A DNA stretch of 64,000 bases from Prevotella sp. tc2-28 (GTDB taxonomy: Bacteria > Bacteroidota > Bacteroidia > Bacteroidales > Bacteroidaceae): positions 248,001-312,000 of the forward strand of contig NZ_FNRE01000001.1 in assembly GCF_900107705.1 (NCBI RefSeq). The letters are read 5' to 3'. Numbering within the stretch: position 1 is the first letter of the stretch; each line of letters begins with the position of its first letter. Positions 1-8,446 of the stretch are shown here, in pieces. The notes below the pieces were generated by a model. The model was not told the DNA's origin, did no database searches, and saw nothing but the letters and a program-made list of their open reading frames with translations. The translations under genes and the position numbers were made by a program.

Positions 1-1335
1 AGCCGTAACTTCCACAAATGGGGACGCACCTACAAGCTGATGCACGGCAATAAGGAGCGCAAAATCCTACTGAACTCGTGGGAGGGTGTCTACTTCGACA
101 TCAACCAGAAAGGCATGGACCAGATGATGGCTGACATTGCCTCAATGGGTGGCGAACTGTTCGTGATGGACGACGGATGGTTTGGCGACAAATATCCCCG
201 TAAGGTGGACAACTCGAGTCTGGGCGACTGGGTGGTTGACAAGAACAAACTGCCTGAGGGTATCGAAGGACTGCTGAGAGACGCCAAGAAGAACGGTGTC
301 AAGTTTGGCATCTGGATAGAGCCCGAGATGGCTAACACGACGAGTGAACTGTATGAGAAGCATCCCGACTGGATTGTCAAGGCGCCCAACCGTGAGCCGG
401 TGTTAGGTCGTGGTGGTACGCAAGTAGTGCTCGACCTGAGCAATCCCAAAGTGCAGGACTTCGTGTTCAGCATCGTGGACAACCTGATGAGCAAGTATCC
501 AGAGATTGACTATATCAAATGGGATGCCAACATGGCTATCATGAACCACGGTTCACAATATCTGACCATGGGCAACCAGAGTCACCTGTACATCGAATAT
601 CATCGTGGATTTGAAAAGGTATGCCAACGTATTCGCGACAAATATCCTGACGTCACGATACAGGCTTGTGCATCAGGTGGCGGACGTGCCAACTGGGGTG
701 TGCTCCCCTGGTTCGATGAGTTCTGGGTGTCAGACAATACCGATGCCCTGCAACGCATCTACATGCAATGGGGAACGAGTTATTTCTTCCCTGCCATCGC
801 TATGGCTTCGCACATCTCGGCAACACCTAACCACACCGTGTTCCGCACCACTTCGATGAAATACCGCATTGATGTGGCTATGAGCGGACGTCTGGGTATG
901 GAGATTCAGCCCAAGAACATGACGGACGAGGAGAAAGCCCTGTGCCGTCAGGCTATCAAGGAATATAAGCAGATACGGCCTATCGTGCAGTTTGGCAACA
1001 TCTACCGACTGGTATCACCTTACGACAGGAAGGGACTGGCCTCGATGATGTATGTGACAGACCAGAAAGACAAAGCCGTATGGTACTGGTGGAAAACGGA
1101 ATCGTTCCAGAACGAGCACCTGCCTCGTGTGAAGATGGCAGGACTGGATGCCAACCGTATGTATAAGGTGCACGAACTGAACCGCATCGACCTCAAGCCA
1201 TTGGACTGTGAAGGAAAATCGTACAGCGGAGCTTACCTGATGAACCACGGTCTGGACGTGCCTTATCGCAACGAGGTAGACTGGGGCAAGAAGACAGACT
1301 GGGCTAGTCGTGTATTGCTGTTGGAAGCGGAATGA
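1..1335 (+). CDS. Alpha-galactosidase, GH36 family (5' end outside window)
   Basis: GH36 alpha-galactosidase, which removes terminal alpha-galactose from raffinose-type sugars or galactomannan. The frame is open from base 1, so the start and the N-terminal beta-sandwich domain lie upstream; about 444 residues of the TIM barrel and C-terminal beta domain are present. The nucleophile motif YIKWD (Asp codon 523-525) and the acid/base motif SDNTD (730-744) are both intact, with the glycine-rich CASGGGR loop before the latter. Family assignment is firm; substrate is inferred from the family. No signal peptide can be judged because the N-terminus is missing. A MATE exporter follows on the same strand after a short G/A-rich spacer. 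Confidence 0.93.
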   Translation, partial: SRNFHKWGRTYKLMHGNKERKILLNSWEGVYFDINQKGMDQMMADIASMGGELFVMDDGWFGDKYPRKVDNSSLGDWVVDKNKLPEGIEGLLRDAKKNGVKFGIWIEPEMANTTSELYEKHPDWIVKAPNREPVLGRGGTQVVLDLSNPKVQDFVFSIVDNLMSKYPEIDYIKWDANMAIMNHGSQYLTMGNQSHLYIEYHRGFEKVCQRIRDKYPDVTIQACASGGGRANWGVLPWFDEFWVSDNTDALQRIYMQWGTSYFFPAIAMASHISATPNHTVFRTTSMKYRIDVAMSGRLGMEIQPKNMTDEEKALCRQAIKEYKQIRPIVQFGNIYRLVSPYDRKGLASMMYVTDQKDKAVWYWWKTESFQNEHLPRVKMAGLDANRMYKVHELNRIDLKPLDCEGKSYSGAYLMNHGLDVPYRNEVDWGKKTDWASRVLLLEAE

Positions 1336-1372
1336 TAAGAGGTGAGTGGTAAGAGGTGAGAGGCGAGAAGAA
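1336..1372. repeat. G/A-rich simple repeat between two genes
   Basis: Near-repeats of GAGGTGAG spaced about every ten bases fill the junction between the alpha-galactosidase stop and the first codons of the MATE frame. Similar tracts occur inside coding regions elsewhere in the window (about 20071-20110 and 23206-23236). Confidence 0.6.
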
Positions 1373-2729
1373 AGATCTGCTGGCCTACATCCGCGAAGGT
1401 CGCGAGATGACACAAGGCGAGAAACTCAGGCTGATTGTCAGCCTGAGTATTCCGTCCATCCTTGCCCAGCTCTCTGCCACCGTCATGTTCTTCATCGACG
1501 CGTCGATGGTAGGACATCTGGGAGCCAAAGCCTCAGCAGCCATAGGTATTGTAGAGACTACCGGATGGCTGATGGGTGGACTGGCCTCAGCTGCCAACAT
1601 GGGATTCAGTGTTCAGGTGGCTCACGCCATTGGTGCCAACGACTTTGAGCGAGCACGCAGGGTATTGCGACAGTCGCTCGTATGCTGCATGATATGGGCA
1701 TTGACCATCTCACTGACTGCCATTGCCATCAGCGGTCCCCTGCCCTACTGGCTAGGCGGTGAGGAGGAGATTGCACACGACGCGTCTCTTTATTTCGCCA
1801 TCATCGGATTCTGTGGCATTTTCTTCCAGATGGAGGGACTGGCAGGCTCGATGCTGAAATGTTCGGGCAACATGAAGATACCATCCATGCTGAATATCCT
1901 GATGTGTGCGATGGATGTTGCTTTCAACTACCTTTTTATATATGTACTCGACCTGGGTGTCATGGGTGCTGCTATGGGAACAGGAGTTGCCGAACTGATA
2001 ACGGCCCTGTTGATGCTATACTTCCTGTTGTATCGGTCGGATATGCTTAAGCTAAAGGGGCGACCAGGTTCCTTCCGTCCTAAATCGGACATTGTGGGCA
2101 ATGCTTTCAAGATAGGAGCCCCAATGGGATTGCAACACATCCTGATGGGATCGGCACAGATTGTCAGCACCCTGATTGTAGCACCATTAGGAACGATAGC
2201 TATTGCTGCCCACTCGCTTGGAATCACCGTAGAGAGCTTGTGTTACATGCCTGGCTTCGGCATTGCTGAGGCTGCAACCACACTGGTAGGCCAGAGTTTT
2301 GGAGCAGGAAAACGTGTGCTGACGCAATCCTTTGCCAAGATGTCAGCAGCACTGGGCATGATCGTCATGACCATGATGGGCATACTGATGTTTGTCTTTG
2401 CTCCTGAGCTAATGTCGCTGATGACTCCCGTTGACGAGATTATCGCGATTGGTGCCAAGTGCTTGCGCATTGAAGCCTTTGCCGAACCCATGTTTGCTGC
2501 TGCCATCGTCTGCAACGGCATCTTCATCGGTGCCGGCGATACGCTAAGACCTGCCATCATGAGCCTGATGTCCATGTGGGGAGTGCGCCTGACACTGGCT
2601 GCCCTACTCTCTACCACCTACGGTTTGCCTGGCGTATGGGTGGCAATGGCGATAGAACTGTCTTTCCGAGGATTCATCTTCTTAGCCCGACTGTTTAGAG
2701 GCGGATGGTTGAAGAAGATAGCTTCTTGA
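1356..2729 (+). CDS. MATE family efflux transporter
   Basis: Multidrug and toxin extrusion (MATE) protein of the inner membrane, exporting cationic drugs or metabolites in exchange for Na+ or H+. About 450 residues in two homologous six-helix halves (first helix pair from IVSLSIPSILAQL, second half from FKIGAPMGLQHILMGSAQ), the usual MATE length. The longest frame begins at a GTG (1356) inside a G/A-rich repeat; an in-frame ATG at 1407 (MTQGEKLRL), just before the first helix, is the other plausible start and may be the real one. Substrate cannot be told from sequence. Probably cotranscribed with the alpha-galactosidase and ended by the hairpin at 2750-2782. Confidence 0.92.
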   Translation: MRGEKKDLLAYIREGREMTQGEKLRLIVSLSIPSILAQLSATVMFFIDASMVGHLGAKASAAIGIVETTGWLMGGLASAANMGFSVQVAHAIGANDFERARRVLRQSLVCCMIWALTISLTAIAISGPLPYWLGGEEEIAHDASLYFAIIGFCGIFFQMEGLAGSMLKCSGNMKIPSMLNILMCAMDVAFNYLFIYVLDLGVMGAAMGTGVAELITALLMLYFLLYRSDMLKLKGRPGSFRPKSDIVGNAFKIGAPMGLQHILMGSAQIVSTLIVAPLGTIAIAAHSLGITVESLCYMPGFGIAEAATTLVGQSFGAGKRVLTQSFAKMSAALGMIVMTMMGILMFVFAPELMSLMTPVDEIIAIGAKCLRIEAFAEPMFAAAIVCNGIFIGAGDTLRPAIMSLMSMWGVRLTLAALLSTTYGLPGVWVAMAIELSFRGFIFLARLFRGGWLKKIAS

Positions 2730-2741
2730 CAATAAAGGGAT

Positions 2742-2954
2742 AAAAAAGCGATACAGCCTACGAACCAATCGCAGACTGTATCTTTTCTTTTCCTATTAAT
2801 AACTAAAAACCTAATGCTCTCTCTAATTTACCTTAATCACTAACACCTTTTTCAAATAACTTACTACTAACCTAAAACTACTAACTAACCTTATGTTGTT
2901 ATCCTCAATCTTTTTATTCTAATACCTCGCTAGGTGTGTTATCTCTGATTCACG
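2742..2954 (-). ncRNA. Candidate small RNA in the MATE-rsmA gap
   Basis: The 330-base gap has no convincing protein frame. On the minus strand a perfect -7 element TACCTTTG (2965-2958) lies about 95 bases past the rsmA stop, and about 200 bases further is a hairpin with a T-tract (2782-2742). The transcript would be about 210 nt. Its body is poor in C and unstructured by eye, with repeated GGTTAGT/TTAGTAGT units and a small CCTAGCGAGG hairpin near the 5' end. No clear -33 element is visible. It could alternatively be a long 3' leader of nothing, that is, spurious transcription. I do not recognise the RNA family. Confidence 0.45.
2744..2792. terminator. Imperfect hairpin with flanking T and A tracts, probably bidirectional
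   Basis: GATACAG (2750-2756) pairs with CTGTATC (2776-2782), with two further short inner helices (CT/AG and CG/CG). On the plus strand it is followed by TTTTCTTTT, fitting the end of the MATE transcript; on the minus strand it is followed by GCTTTTTTAT, fitting the end of the candidate small RNA. Confidence 0.7.
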
Positions 2955-2957
2955 ATG

Positions 2958-2965
2958 CAAAGGTA
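2958..2965 (-). promoter_or_regulatory. -7 promoter element for the candidate small RNA
   Basis: TACCTTTG read on the minus strand, a perfect match to TAnnTTTG, followed by CA as in most promoters of this window. It points into the gap, not at either flanking protein gene. Confidence 0.5.
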
Positions 2966-3001
2966 CGACGATTTTGGATAACTTGTTCTTTTTTGATTCA
3001 A

Positions 3002-3078
3002 AAACATCAAAAAAATGATGTATTCTTGATTCAAATCAAGCGATTGTGTGCGAACACAGTTATTTTGTGCTCGCACAC
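3002..3078. other. Cluster of palindromes at the 3' end of rsmA
   Basis: Three hairpins in 77 bases. ACATCA/TGATGT around a run of A (about 3004-3021), which on the minus strand is followed by TTTT and could be the weak rsmA terminator. CTTGATT/AATCAAG (3025-3040). A strong stem GTGTGCGA/TCGCACAC (3046-3053 with 3071-3078) extended by CACA/TGTG, whose loop contains the rsmA stop codon. Confidence 0.55.
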
Positions 3079-3863
3079 AGGGCTTTTTCCACTTGATTTG
3101 TCAAGTCGACAAACTCTTCGATGGAAAGTTGTTCCGGACGACGTGTCAGGAAGGAAGAATCCGAGGTAAAAAGTGGAGAATCAGTGGGTAACAACTGGCG
3201 CAACGACACACGCAACATCTTACGACGCTGGTTGAAAACCGTCTTAACGACCTTCTTGAACAACTGTTCATCGCAGTTAAGCTGGCTCACTTTGTTACGT
3301 GTCATGCGAATAACGGCACTCTGTACCTTGGGAGGCGGATTAAACACTGAGGGTTCGACGGTAAAGAGATATTCCACATCGTACCAAGCCTGGATCAGAA
3401 CCGACAAGATGCCATAAGCCTTGTTGCCCGGCTTAGATGCCATACGTAGAGCCACCTCATGCTGAATCATTCCCGTACAACAAGGAATGAGGTCGCGATT
3501 GTCCAGCATCTTGAAGAAAATCTGCGACGAGATATCGTAAGGATAGTTACCCGTCAACACAAACTGCTGTCCATCGAAAACCTGTTGCAAGTCCATGCGA
3601 AGGAAGTCGTCACCCAGGATGTTCTCACGGAGTTTGGGGAAGTGTTCGTTCAAGTAAGCCACTGACTCACGGTCAATCTCCACAACCTTGAACGGACGGG
3701 GTTTCTCCACCAGATACTGCGTCATCACACCCATACCAGGACCTACTTCAAGAACGGGGATGTCAGGACAGGCATCTACTGTGTCAGCTATGCGCTTGGC
3801 TATTGTCAGGTCAGTCAGAAAGTGCTGACCAAGATTCTTCTTGGGTCTTACTAGTTTCATCAT
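3060..3863 (-). CDS. rsmA: 16S rRNA (adenine(1518)-N(6)/adenine(1519)-N(6))-dimethyltransferase RsmA
   Basis: Dimethylates two adjacent adenines in the 3' terminal hairpin of 16S rRNA during small-subunit assembly. Starts MMKLVRPKKNLGQHFLTD; the GQHFL motif, the SAM-binding LEVGPGMGVMT and the catalytic NYPY motif (NLPY in most relatives) are all present, and 267 residues is the usual length. The frame is open further upstream, but a -7 element TATCTTTG (3876-3869) ends 5 bases before the ATG at 3863, so the message is probably leaderless and the longer N-terminus is not real. Divergent from the flippase-like gene at 3939. Confidence 0.95.
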   Translation of the reverse strand: MMKLVRPKKNLGQHFLTDLTIAKRIADTVDACPDIPVLEVGPGMGVMTQYLVEKPRPFKVVEIDRESVAYLNEHFPKLRENILGDDFLRMDLQQVFDGQQFVLTGNYPYDISSQIFFKMLDNRDLIPCCTGMIQHEVALRMASKPGNKAYGILSVLIQAWYDVEYLFTVEPSVFNPPPKVQSAVIRMTRNKVSQLNCDEQLFKKVVKTVFNQRRKMLRVSLRQLLPTDSPLFTSDSSFLTRRPEQLSIEEFVDLTNQVEKALCASTK

Positions 3864-3868
3864 GGATG

Positions 3869-3876
3869 CAAAGATA
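3869..3876 (-). promoter_or_regulatory. -7 element of rsmA
   Basis: TATCTTTG on the minus strand; only 5 bases separate it from the rsmA ATG, implying a leaderless or nearly leaderless mRNA. Confidence 0.65.
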
Positions 3877-3921
3877 CGAAATATTTCGTAAATTTCTAAT
3901 GCATATTTCATAATAATTTTG

Positions 3922-3929
3922 TAACTTTG
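3922..3929 (+). promoter_or_regulatory. -7 element of the flippase-pepD-DUF4886 operon
   Basis: TAACTTTG ends 9 bases before the ATG at 3939. It is back to back with the rsmA promoter, about 45 bases away. Confidence 0.65.
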
Positions 3930-3938
3930 CATTTGGTT

Positions 3939-4940
3939 ATGAAACTAAGCAATATCATATTGAAAATTGTGATGCCACTCGCTTTGGGAGGTGCTATTCT
4001 GTATTGGATGTACCGAGGCGAAGACTGGAAGACCATTCTATATGTGATGACAGACGAGATGGACTGGACATGGATGTTGCTGTCGTTTCCTTTCGGCATC
4101 CTGGCACAAATGTTTCGCGGATGGCGCTGGAAGCAGACATTGGAGCCGGTAGGCGAACGGCCCAGGACATCGGTATGCATACATTCCATCTTCCTTTCTT
4201 ATGCCGCCTCCCTCTTAATCCCTCGTGTGGGGGAGTTTACACGCTGCGGTGTGTTGAAACGCTACGACGACGTGTCTTTTCCCAAGTCGTTAGGCACCGT
4301 AGTGACTGAACGAGCTATCGACTCGTTGCTCATCATGGGCATCACGACCACAGTGTTGCTGATGGAAATGAGCACCTTCGGCACTTTCTTCCGCAAGACA
4401 GGAACTAACATAGAAGACATTCTGCACCGATTCTCGTGGGCAGGCTATTTCGTAGCAGCAGTGTGTGTCATTGCCATTCTTATCCTGTTGTACTTTTTGC
4501 TGCATAAGTTATCTATATATAATAAGGTACGGGCGACACTAAGGGGTATCGGGCAAGGAGTTATCTCACTCAAAGATGTCCACAACATCCCCTTGTTCAT
4601 CTGCTTCACGCTGGGCATCTGGCTCAGTTATTTCATGCATTACTACCTAACCTTCTTCTGTTTTGACTTTACAGAAGACTTAGGGATTGGCTGTGCACTT
4701 GTCACGTTCATCGTAGGCTCCATAGCCGTTATCGTACCCACTCCCAACGGAGCTGGTCCCTGGCACTTTGCCGTAAAGACCATGCTGATACTCTATGGTG
4801 TACAAGACGTAAAAGCCCTTTATTTCGTGCTGATAGTGCATACCGTACAGACATTACTGGTGGTAGCACTTGGTATCTATGCATGGATGGCACTGAACTT
4901 TACAAGTATCAAATCACTTAAACAATCATATTATGTCTGA
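3939..4940 (+). CDS. UPF0104 / LPG synthase TM-domain family membrane protein (flippase-like)
   Basis: Integral inner membrane protein of the lysylphosphatidylglycerol synthase transmembrane (UPF0104, YbhN) family, here 333 residues and without the aminoacyl-transferase domain. Around eight hydrophobic segments are visible, with family-like motifs SLLIPRVGEFTRCGVLKRY in the middle and VPTPNGAGPWHFAV in the last third. Members are proposed lipid or polyprenyl-linked substrate flippases; the actual substrate is unknown here. The ATG at 3939 is preferred over 3927 because 3927 falls within the -7 element. The stop overlaps the pepD start by 8 bases. Confidence 0.85.
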   Translation: MKLSNIILKIVMPLALGGAILYWMYRGEDWKTILYVMTDEMDWTWMLLSFPFGILAQMFRGWRWKQTLEPVGERPRTSVCIHSIFLSYAASLLIPRVGEFTRCGVLKRYDDVSFPKSLGTVVTERAIDSLLIMGITTTVLLMEMSTFGTFFRKTGTNIEDILHRFSWAGYFVAAVCVIAILILLYFLLHKLSIYNKVRATLRGIGQGVISLKDVHNIPLFICFTLGIWLSYFMHYYLTFFCFDFTEDLGIGCALVTFIVGSIAVIVPTPNGAGPWHFAVKTMLILYGVQDVKALYFVLIVHTVQTLLVVALGIYAWMALNFTSIKSLKQSYYV

Positions 4941-6390
4941 AATCAAGAATCTGAATCCACAGTGTGTATGGAAGAATTTCTATGCACTGACACAAGTACC
5001 ACGCCCCAGTGGCCATCTCGAGAAAATACAGCAGTTCCTGCTCGACTTTGCCAAGCAGGCAGGTGTTGAGGCTTTCAAGGACACTGGTGACAATATCGTT
5101 ATGCGCAAACCGGCATCGCCTGGTATGGAGAATCGAAAGGGGGTTATCCTGCAAGCCCACATGGATATGGTTCCACAGAAGACACCAGACTCCACCCATA
5201 ACTTCGAAACCGACCCCATCCAGCCCTGGATTGACGGCGAGTGGGTGAAGGCAAAGGGCACAACCCTTGGTGCAGACAACGGATTAGGTGTGGCTGCCAT
5301 CATGGCTATCATGGAAGACAAGACACTTGTTCACGGTCCTATCAACGCCCTGATCACTGCTGACGAGGAGACGGGCATGTTTGGTGCCAATGCTCTGCCC
5401 GAAGGCGAGTTGGAAGGTGACATCTTACTAAACCTCGACTCTGAGCATTGGGGTAAGTTCGTTATTGGCTCTGCTGGTGGTATTGACATCACCGCTACAC
5501 TGGACTATCAGGAAGTAGAAACAGACCCTGAGGATGCTGCTGTCCGCGTAACCCTGAAAGGTCTGCGTGGCGGACACTCTGGTCTGGAGATTCACGAAGG
5601 TCGAGGCAATGCCAACAAACTGATGGTGCGCTTCGTCCGTGAGGCTATTGAGGAGACTGAGGCCCGTCTGGCTTCCTGGCAGGGTGGTAATATGCGTAAT
5701 GCCATCCCCTTCAAAGCCGAGGTGGTGCTGACCTTACCTAAGGAAAATATCCCAGCCTTGAAGGAACTGGCTGCTGATTGGTTGGAAGACTTCCAGGATG
5801 AGTACAAACAGATAGAGAGTGGCATCGAGCTAACCGTTGAAGAGGTTAAGACCCCACAGAAGGAAGTTCCCGTTGAGATCCAAGACAATCTGGTCAATGC
5901 TATCTATGCCTGTCACGACGGTGTCATTCGCATGATTCCATCCTACCCCACTGTTGTCGAGACATCCAGCAATTTGGCTATCATCAACATTGGTGACGGA
6001 AAAGCAGCACTGAAAATCCTGGCTCGCTCAAGTCGCGAGGATATGAAAGACTATATCGTGAAGACCTTGGAAAGCTGCTTCAACATGGCAGGAATGAAGG
6101 TCGTCACAGCTGGCTCATACGGAGGATGGGATCCCAACCCCGACTCCGAAATTCTGCACCTGCTACTGAAGGAGTACAAGGAACTGTTCGGCAAGGAAGG
6201 CATTATCCAAGTAGACCATGCTGGTCTGGAATGCTCTGTCATCTTGGGCAAGTATCCTCACCTCGATGTCGTCAGTCTCGGTCCTACCATGAAGAGTCCG
6301 CATACCACTACAGAGCGTGCCCTCATCGAGACGGTAGCGCCATTCTGGGAACTTTTGAAGAAAACATTAGCAGACATTCCCACAAAATAA
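4933..6390 (+). CDS. pepD: Aminoacyl-histidine dipeptidase (M20 family)
   Basis: Cytosolic M20C metallopeptidase that splits Xaa-His and other dipeptides. 485 residues, the family length. The two-metal site is visible: His in LQAHMDMVPQ, bridging Asp in GADNGLGVAA, general-base Glu in TADEETGMFG, Asp in NLDSEHWG, and His in MKSPHTTTERA near the C-terminus. The lid/dimerisation domain with GLRGGHSG lies between. It overlaps the upstream membrane protein by 8 bases and is followed after one base by the DUF4886 gene, so the three are one operon. Confidence 0.95.
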   Translation: MSEIKNLNPQCVWKNFYALTQVPRPSGHLEKIQQFLLDFAKQAGVEAFKDTGDNIVMRKPASPGMENRKGVILQAHMDMVPQKTPDSTHNFETDPIQPWIDGEWVKAKGTTLGADNGLGVAAIMAIMEDKTLVHGPINALITADEETGMFGANALPEGELEGDILLNLDSEHWGKFVIGSAGGIDITATLDYQEVETDPEDAAVRVTLKGLRGGHSGLEIHEGRGNANKLMVRFVREAIEETEARLASWQGGNMRNAIPFKAEVVLTLPKENIPALKELAADWLEDFQDEYKQIESGIELTVEEVKTPQKEVPVEIQDNLVNAIYACHDGVIRMIPSYPTVVETSSNLAIINIGDGKAALKILARSSREDMKDYIVKTLESCFNMAGMKVVTAGSYGGWDPNPDSEILHLLLKEYKELFGKEGIIQVDHAGLECSVILGKYPHLDVVSLGPTMKSPHTTTERALIETVAPFWELLKKTLADIPTK

Positions 6391-6391
6391 G

Positions 6392-7216
6392 ATGACACGA
6401 AAGATATTATTCATCCTACTCACACTGATGGCCTTACCTTGCTCAGGTAAGGTCATCAAAGTGCTGGCCATTGGCAACAGTTTCTCTGAAGATGCCGTAG
6501 AGCAATATCTTTACGAACTGGCTTATGCCCAAGGGGACTCACTGGTTATCGGCAATGCCTATATCCCGGCATGTACCATCGAGATGCACCTTGATAACCT
6601 GAAATTCTCACGTCGCAAATATGCCTTCCGCAAAGTTGTAGGAGGCGTCAAGACAGAAGAAAAGAATGTCACCTTGCAACGCATCATTCTGGACGAGCCA
6701 TGGGACATCATCACCTTGCAACAAGCCAGTTTGGTATCAGGTTTGCCTGACAGTTACAAGAACCTGCCTTCGTTACAACGACAAGTGAAACTGTTAGCTA
6801 CCAACCACGATGTACAGATATGGTGGCATATGACGTGGGCTTACGCCAAAAGTTTCAAGAATGCACTCTTTGAAGTCTACGGTAGCGACCAACAACGCAT
6901 GTATAACGACATTGTGAATTGCCTGCGCAACGAGGTACCCAAGGCAAACATCCAACACGTCATCCCATCTGGAATGGCTATCCGACTCATGCGCTACCAC
7001 AAGGGCGACACAATGAACAGAGACGGTCAGCACCTATCGTACACGTTGGGAAGATACACTGTAGCCTGCACTTGGTGTGAGATGCTGACAGGAAAAAGTG
7101 TTGACGGAAACAAATACTGGCCCACAACCATAAAGATGGACGACGCAAAGCTATGCCAATTGGTAGCCCACGAAGCCATCTTCATGAACAAGCTGAATCG
7201 ATATAGCGGATTCTAA
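6392..7216 (+). CDS. DUF4886 SGNH-like hydrolase, exported
   Basis: 274 residues with a signal peptide (MTRKILFILLTLMALPCSG) followed at once by AIGNSFSEDAVEQYL, the block I nucleophile Ser of the SGNH/GDSL-like fold, and DGQHLS near residue 212, which supplies the Asp-X-X-His-like pair. DUF4886 proteins are predicted carbohydrate or lipid esterases; a biochemical role is not established. ATG one base after the pepD stop. It ends 10 bases before the stop of the convergent carboxypeptidase gene, with no terminator between. Confidence 0.8.
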   Translation: MTRKILFILLTLMALPCSGKVIKVLAIGNSFSEDAVEQYLYELAYAQGDSLVIGNAYIPACTIEMHLDNLKFSRRKYAFRKVVGGVKTEEKNVTLQRIILDEPWDIITLQQASLVSGLPDSYKNLPSLQRQVKLLATNHDVQIWWHMTWAYAKSFKNALFEVYGSDQQRMYNDIVNCLRNEVPKANIQHVIPSGMAIRLMRYHKGDTMNRDGQHLSYTLGRYTVACTWCEMLTGKSVDGNKYWPTTIKMDDAKLCQLVAHEAIFMNKLNRYSGF

Positions 7217-7226
7217 ACTGGTATAT

Positions 7227-8387
7227 TCAAGGTTCGCAGAGTGCTATACACACGCGATCCTGAAACGATTTACCCGCAGCATTGCGCATCACGCCCTGAT
7301 TCATAATCGAGAAGCAGAGCTGATGCCCATTGGCTGCCGTGCAGTAGCCTGCCAGGCTGGAGATACCCGTCAGTGTTCCTGTCTTGGCTCGCACATTCCC
7401 CTGGGCAGCCGTTCCTTTCATACGAGACTGCAACGTCCCGTCAACACCCGCAATAGGAAGCGAGGGTGCCAAATGCTCGTAAATAGTAGTATTACGCCAA
7501 GCATGTCGTAGCATCATCGTTTCCAGTTCCGGACTCAGGTAATTATATAGCGAGAGTCCCGAACCATCAGCAATACGGTACGGCTGACCTCCTAAACCAA
7601 TGCGCCGAATGAGCTGTTTGACAATAGATGAAGCATCGGTAGCCTTACTAAGAGGCTTTCCTGTTGACGCAGCAATCTGGTAGAACACAGCCTCAGCAAA
7701 GAAATTATCACTTTTCTTCATCATCCGTTCCAAAACCTGATCAATGGTATGGAATCGTGGACAGATGAGATGGGCATTAGCAGGACAGGTAGCCTCGCCT
7801 ATGGAAACATTTTGAAGCACAATGCCCATATTGCTCATCTCGCTCAACAGACTTTCTGCAAACGTGTCCTGGCGTCCTAATGACAAAGGAGTCAGTCGTG
7901 GGTTCTCATCATCCCAACACCACCCTTCACCATATTCTATCGGCTCTTTCATCGAACGGTCGGCATAGATATGTCCTCGCAAAGTGTCAACACCCAACTC
8001 ATAGAGCCTAGCCACCATAAACTTCACATCATTCATATCTAGCAAAGGGTCGAAGCCGCCTACACAATACAGATTACCTGTCAACTTTCCCTTCCGGATT
8101 GTACCTGTATAGCAGAAACGCGTACAGAACATGTAGTCGCCTCCAAGACGGTCCAACGCTGTTACTGCAGTCAATACCTTCATCGTTGACGCCGGACGCA
8201 TCATTTGACGAGCATGATACTGGTAGATGACTTGGTCGTCCGTCAGATCATACACCATCAAGCCTACCTGCGACGTTTCGAACATCGGATCATCCAACAG
8301 CCCTTCGAGCTTCGAGCGAAGACTTCCTTGGGCACTTGCTGCCACAAAAGTAGCACTTAAAAACAAGAAAAGCAGATATTTCTTCAT
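7227..8387 (-). CDS. dacB: D-alanyl-D-alanine carboxypeptidase/endopeptidase (PBP4, S13 family)
   Basis: Periplasmic penicillin-binding protein of the S13 family, trimming D-Ala from or cutting cross-links in peptidoglycan. Signal peptide MKKYLLFLFLSATFVAASAQ, then the active-site motifs SxxK (S67-K70 in RPASTMK), SDN (KKSDNFFAE) and KTG (RAKTGTLTG). At 386 residues it is shorter than the roughly 470-residue enterobacterial PBP4, so the inserted domains between SxxK and SDN are reduced. The ATG at 8387 is chosen over the upstream extension because it starts the signal peptide and sits 9 bases past a -7 element. Confidence 0.92.
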   Translation of the reverse strand: MKKYLLFLFLSATFVAASAQGSLRSKLEGLLDDPMFETSQVGLMVYDLTDDQVIYQYHARQMMRPASTMKVLTAVTALDRLGGDYMFCTRFCYTGTIRKGKLTGNLYCVGGFDPLLDMNDVKFMVARLYELGVDTLRGHIYADRSMKEPIEYGEGWCWDDENPRLTPLSLGRQDTFAESLLSEMSNMGIVLQNVSIGEATCPANAHLICPRFHTIDQVLERMMKKSDNFFAEAVFYQIAASTGKPLSKATDASSIVKQLIRRIGLGGQPYRIADGSGLSLYNYLSPELETMMLRHAWRNTTIYEHLAPSLPIAGVDGTLQSRMKGTAAQGNVRAKTGTLTGISSLAGYCTAANGHQLCFSIMNQGVMRNAAGKSFQDRVCIALCEP

Positions 8388-8396
8388 AATCGTAGG

Positions 8397-8404
8397 CAAA
8401 GTTA
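8397..8404 (-). promoter_or_regulatory. -7 element of dacB
   Basis: TAACTTTG on the minus strand, 9 bases before the dacB ATG. Confidence 0.6.
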
Positions 8405-8417
8405 CAAAAATATTTTG

Positions 8418-8425
8418 TACTTTTG
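8418..8425 (+). promoter_or_regulatory. -7 element of nadB
   Basis: TACTTTTG, 21 bases before the nadB ATG; the divergent dacB element lies 13 bases away. Confidence 0.6.
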
Positions 8426-8446
8426 CAACGTTCAATGTAAAAAAAC

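Noticed and set aside
3046..3078. Classical intrinsic terminator for rsmA
   Set aside because: The stem is strong but is not followed by a T-tract on the rsmA strand; the weaker A/T hairpin further downstream fits better.
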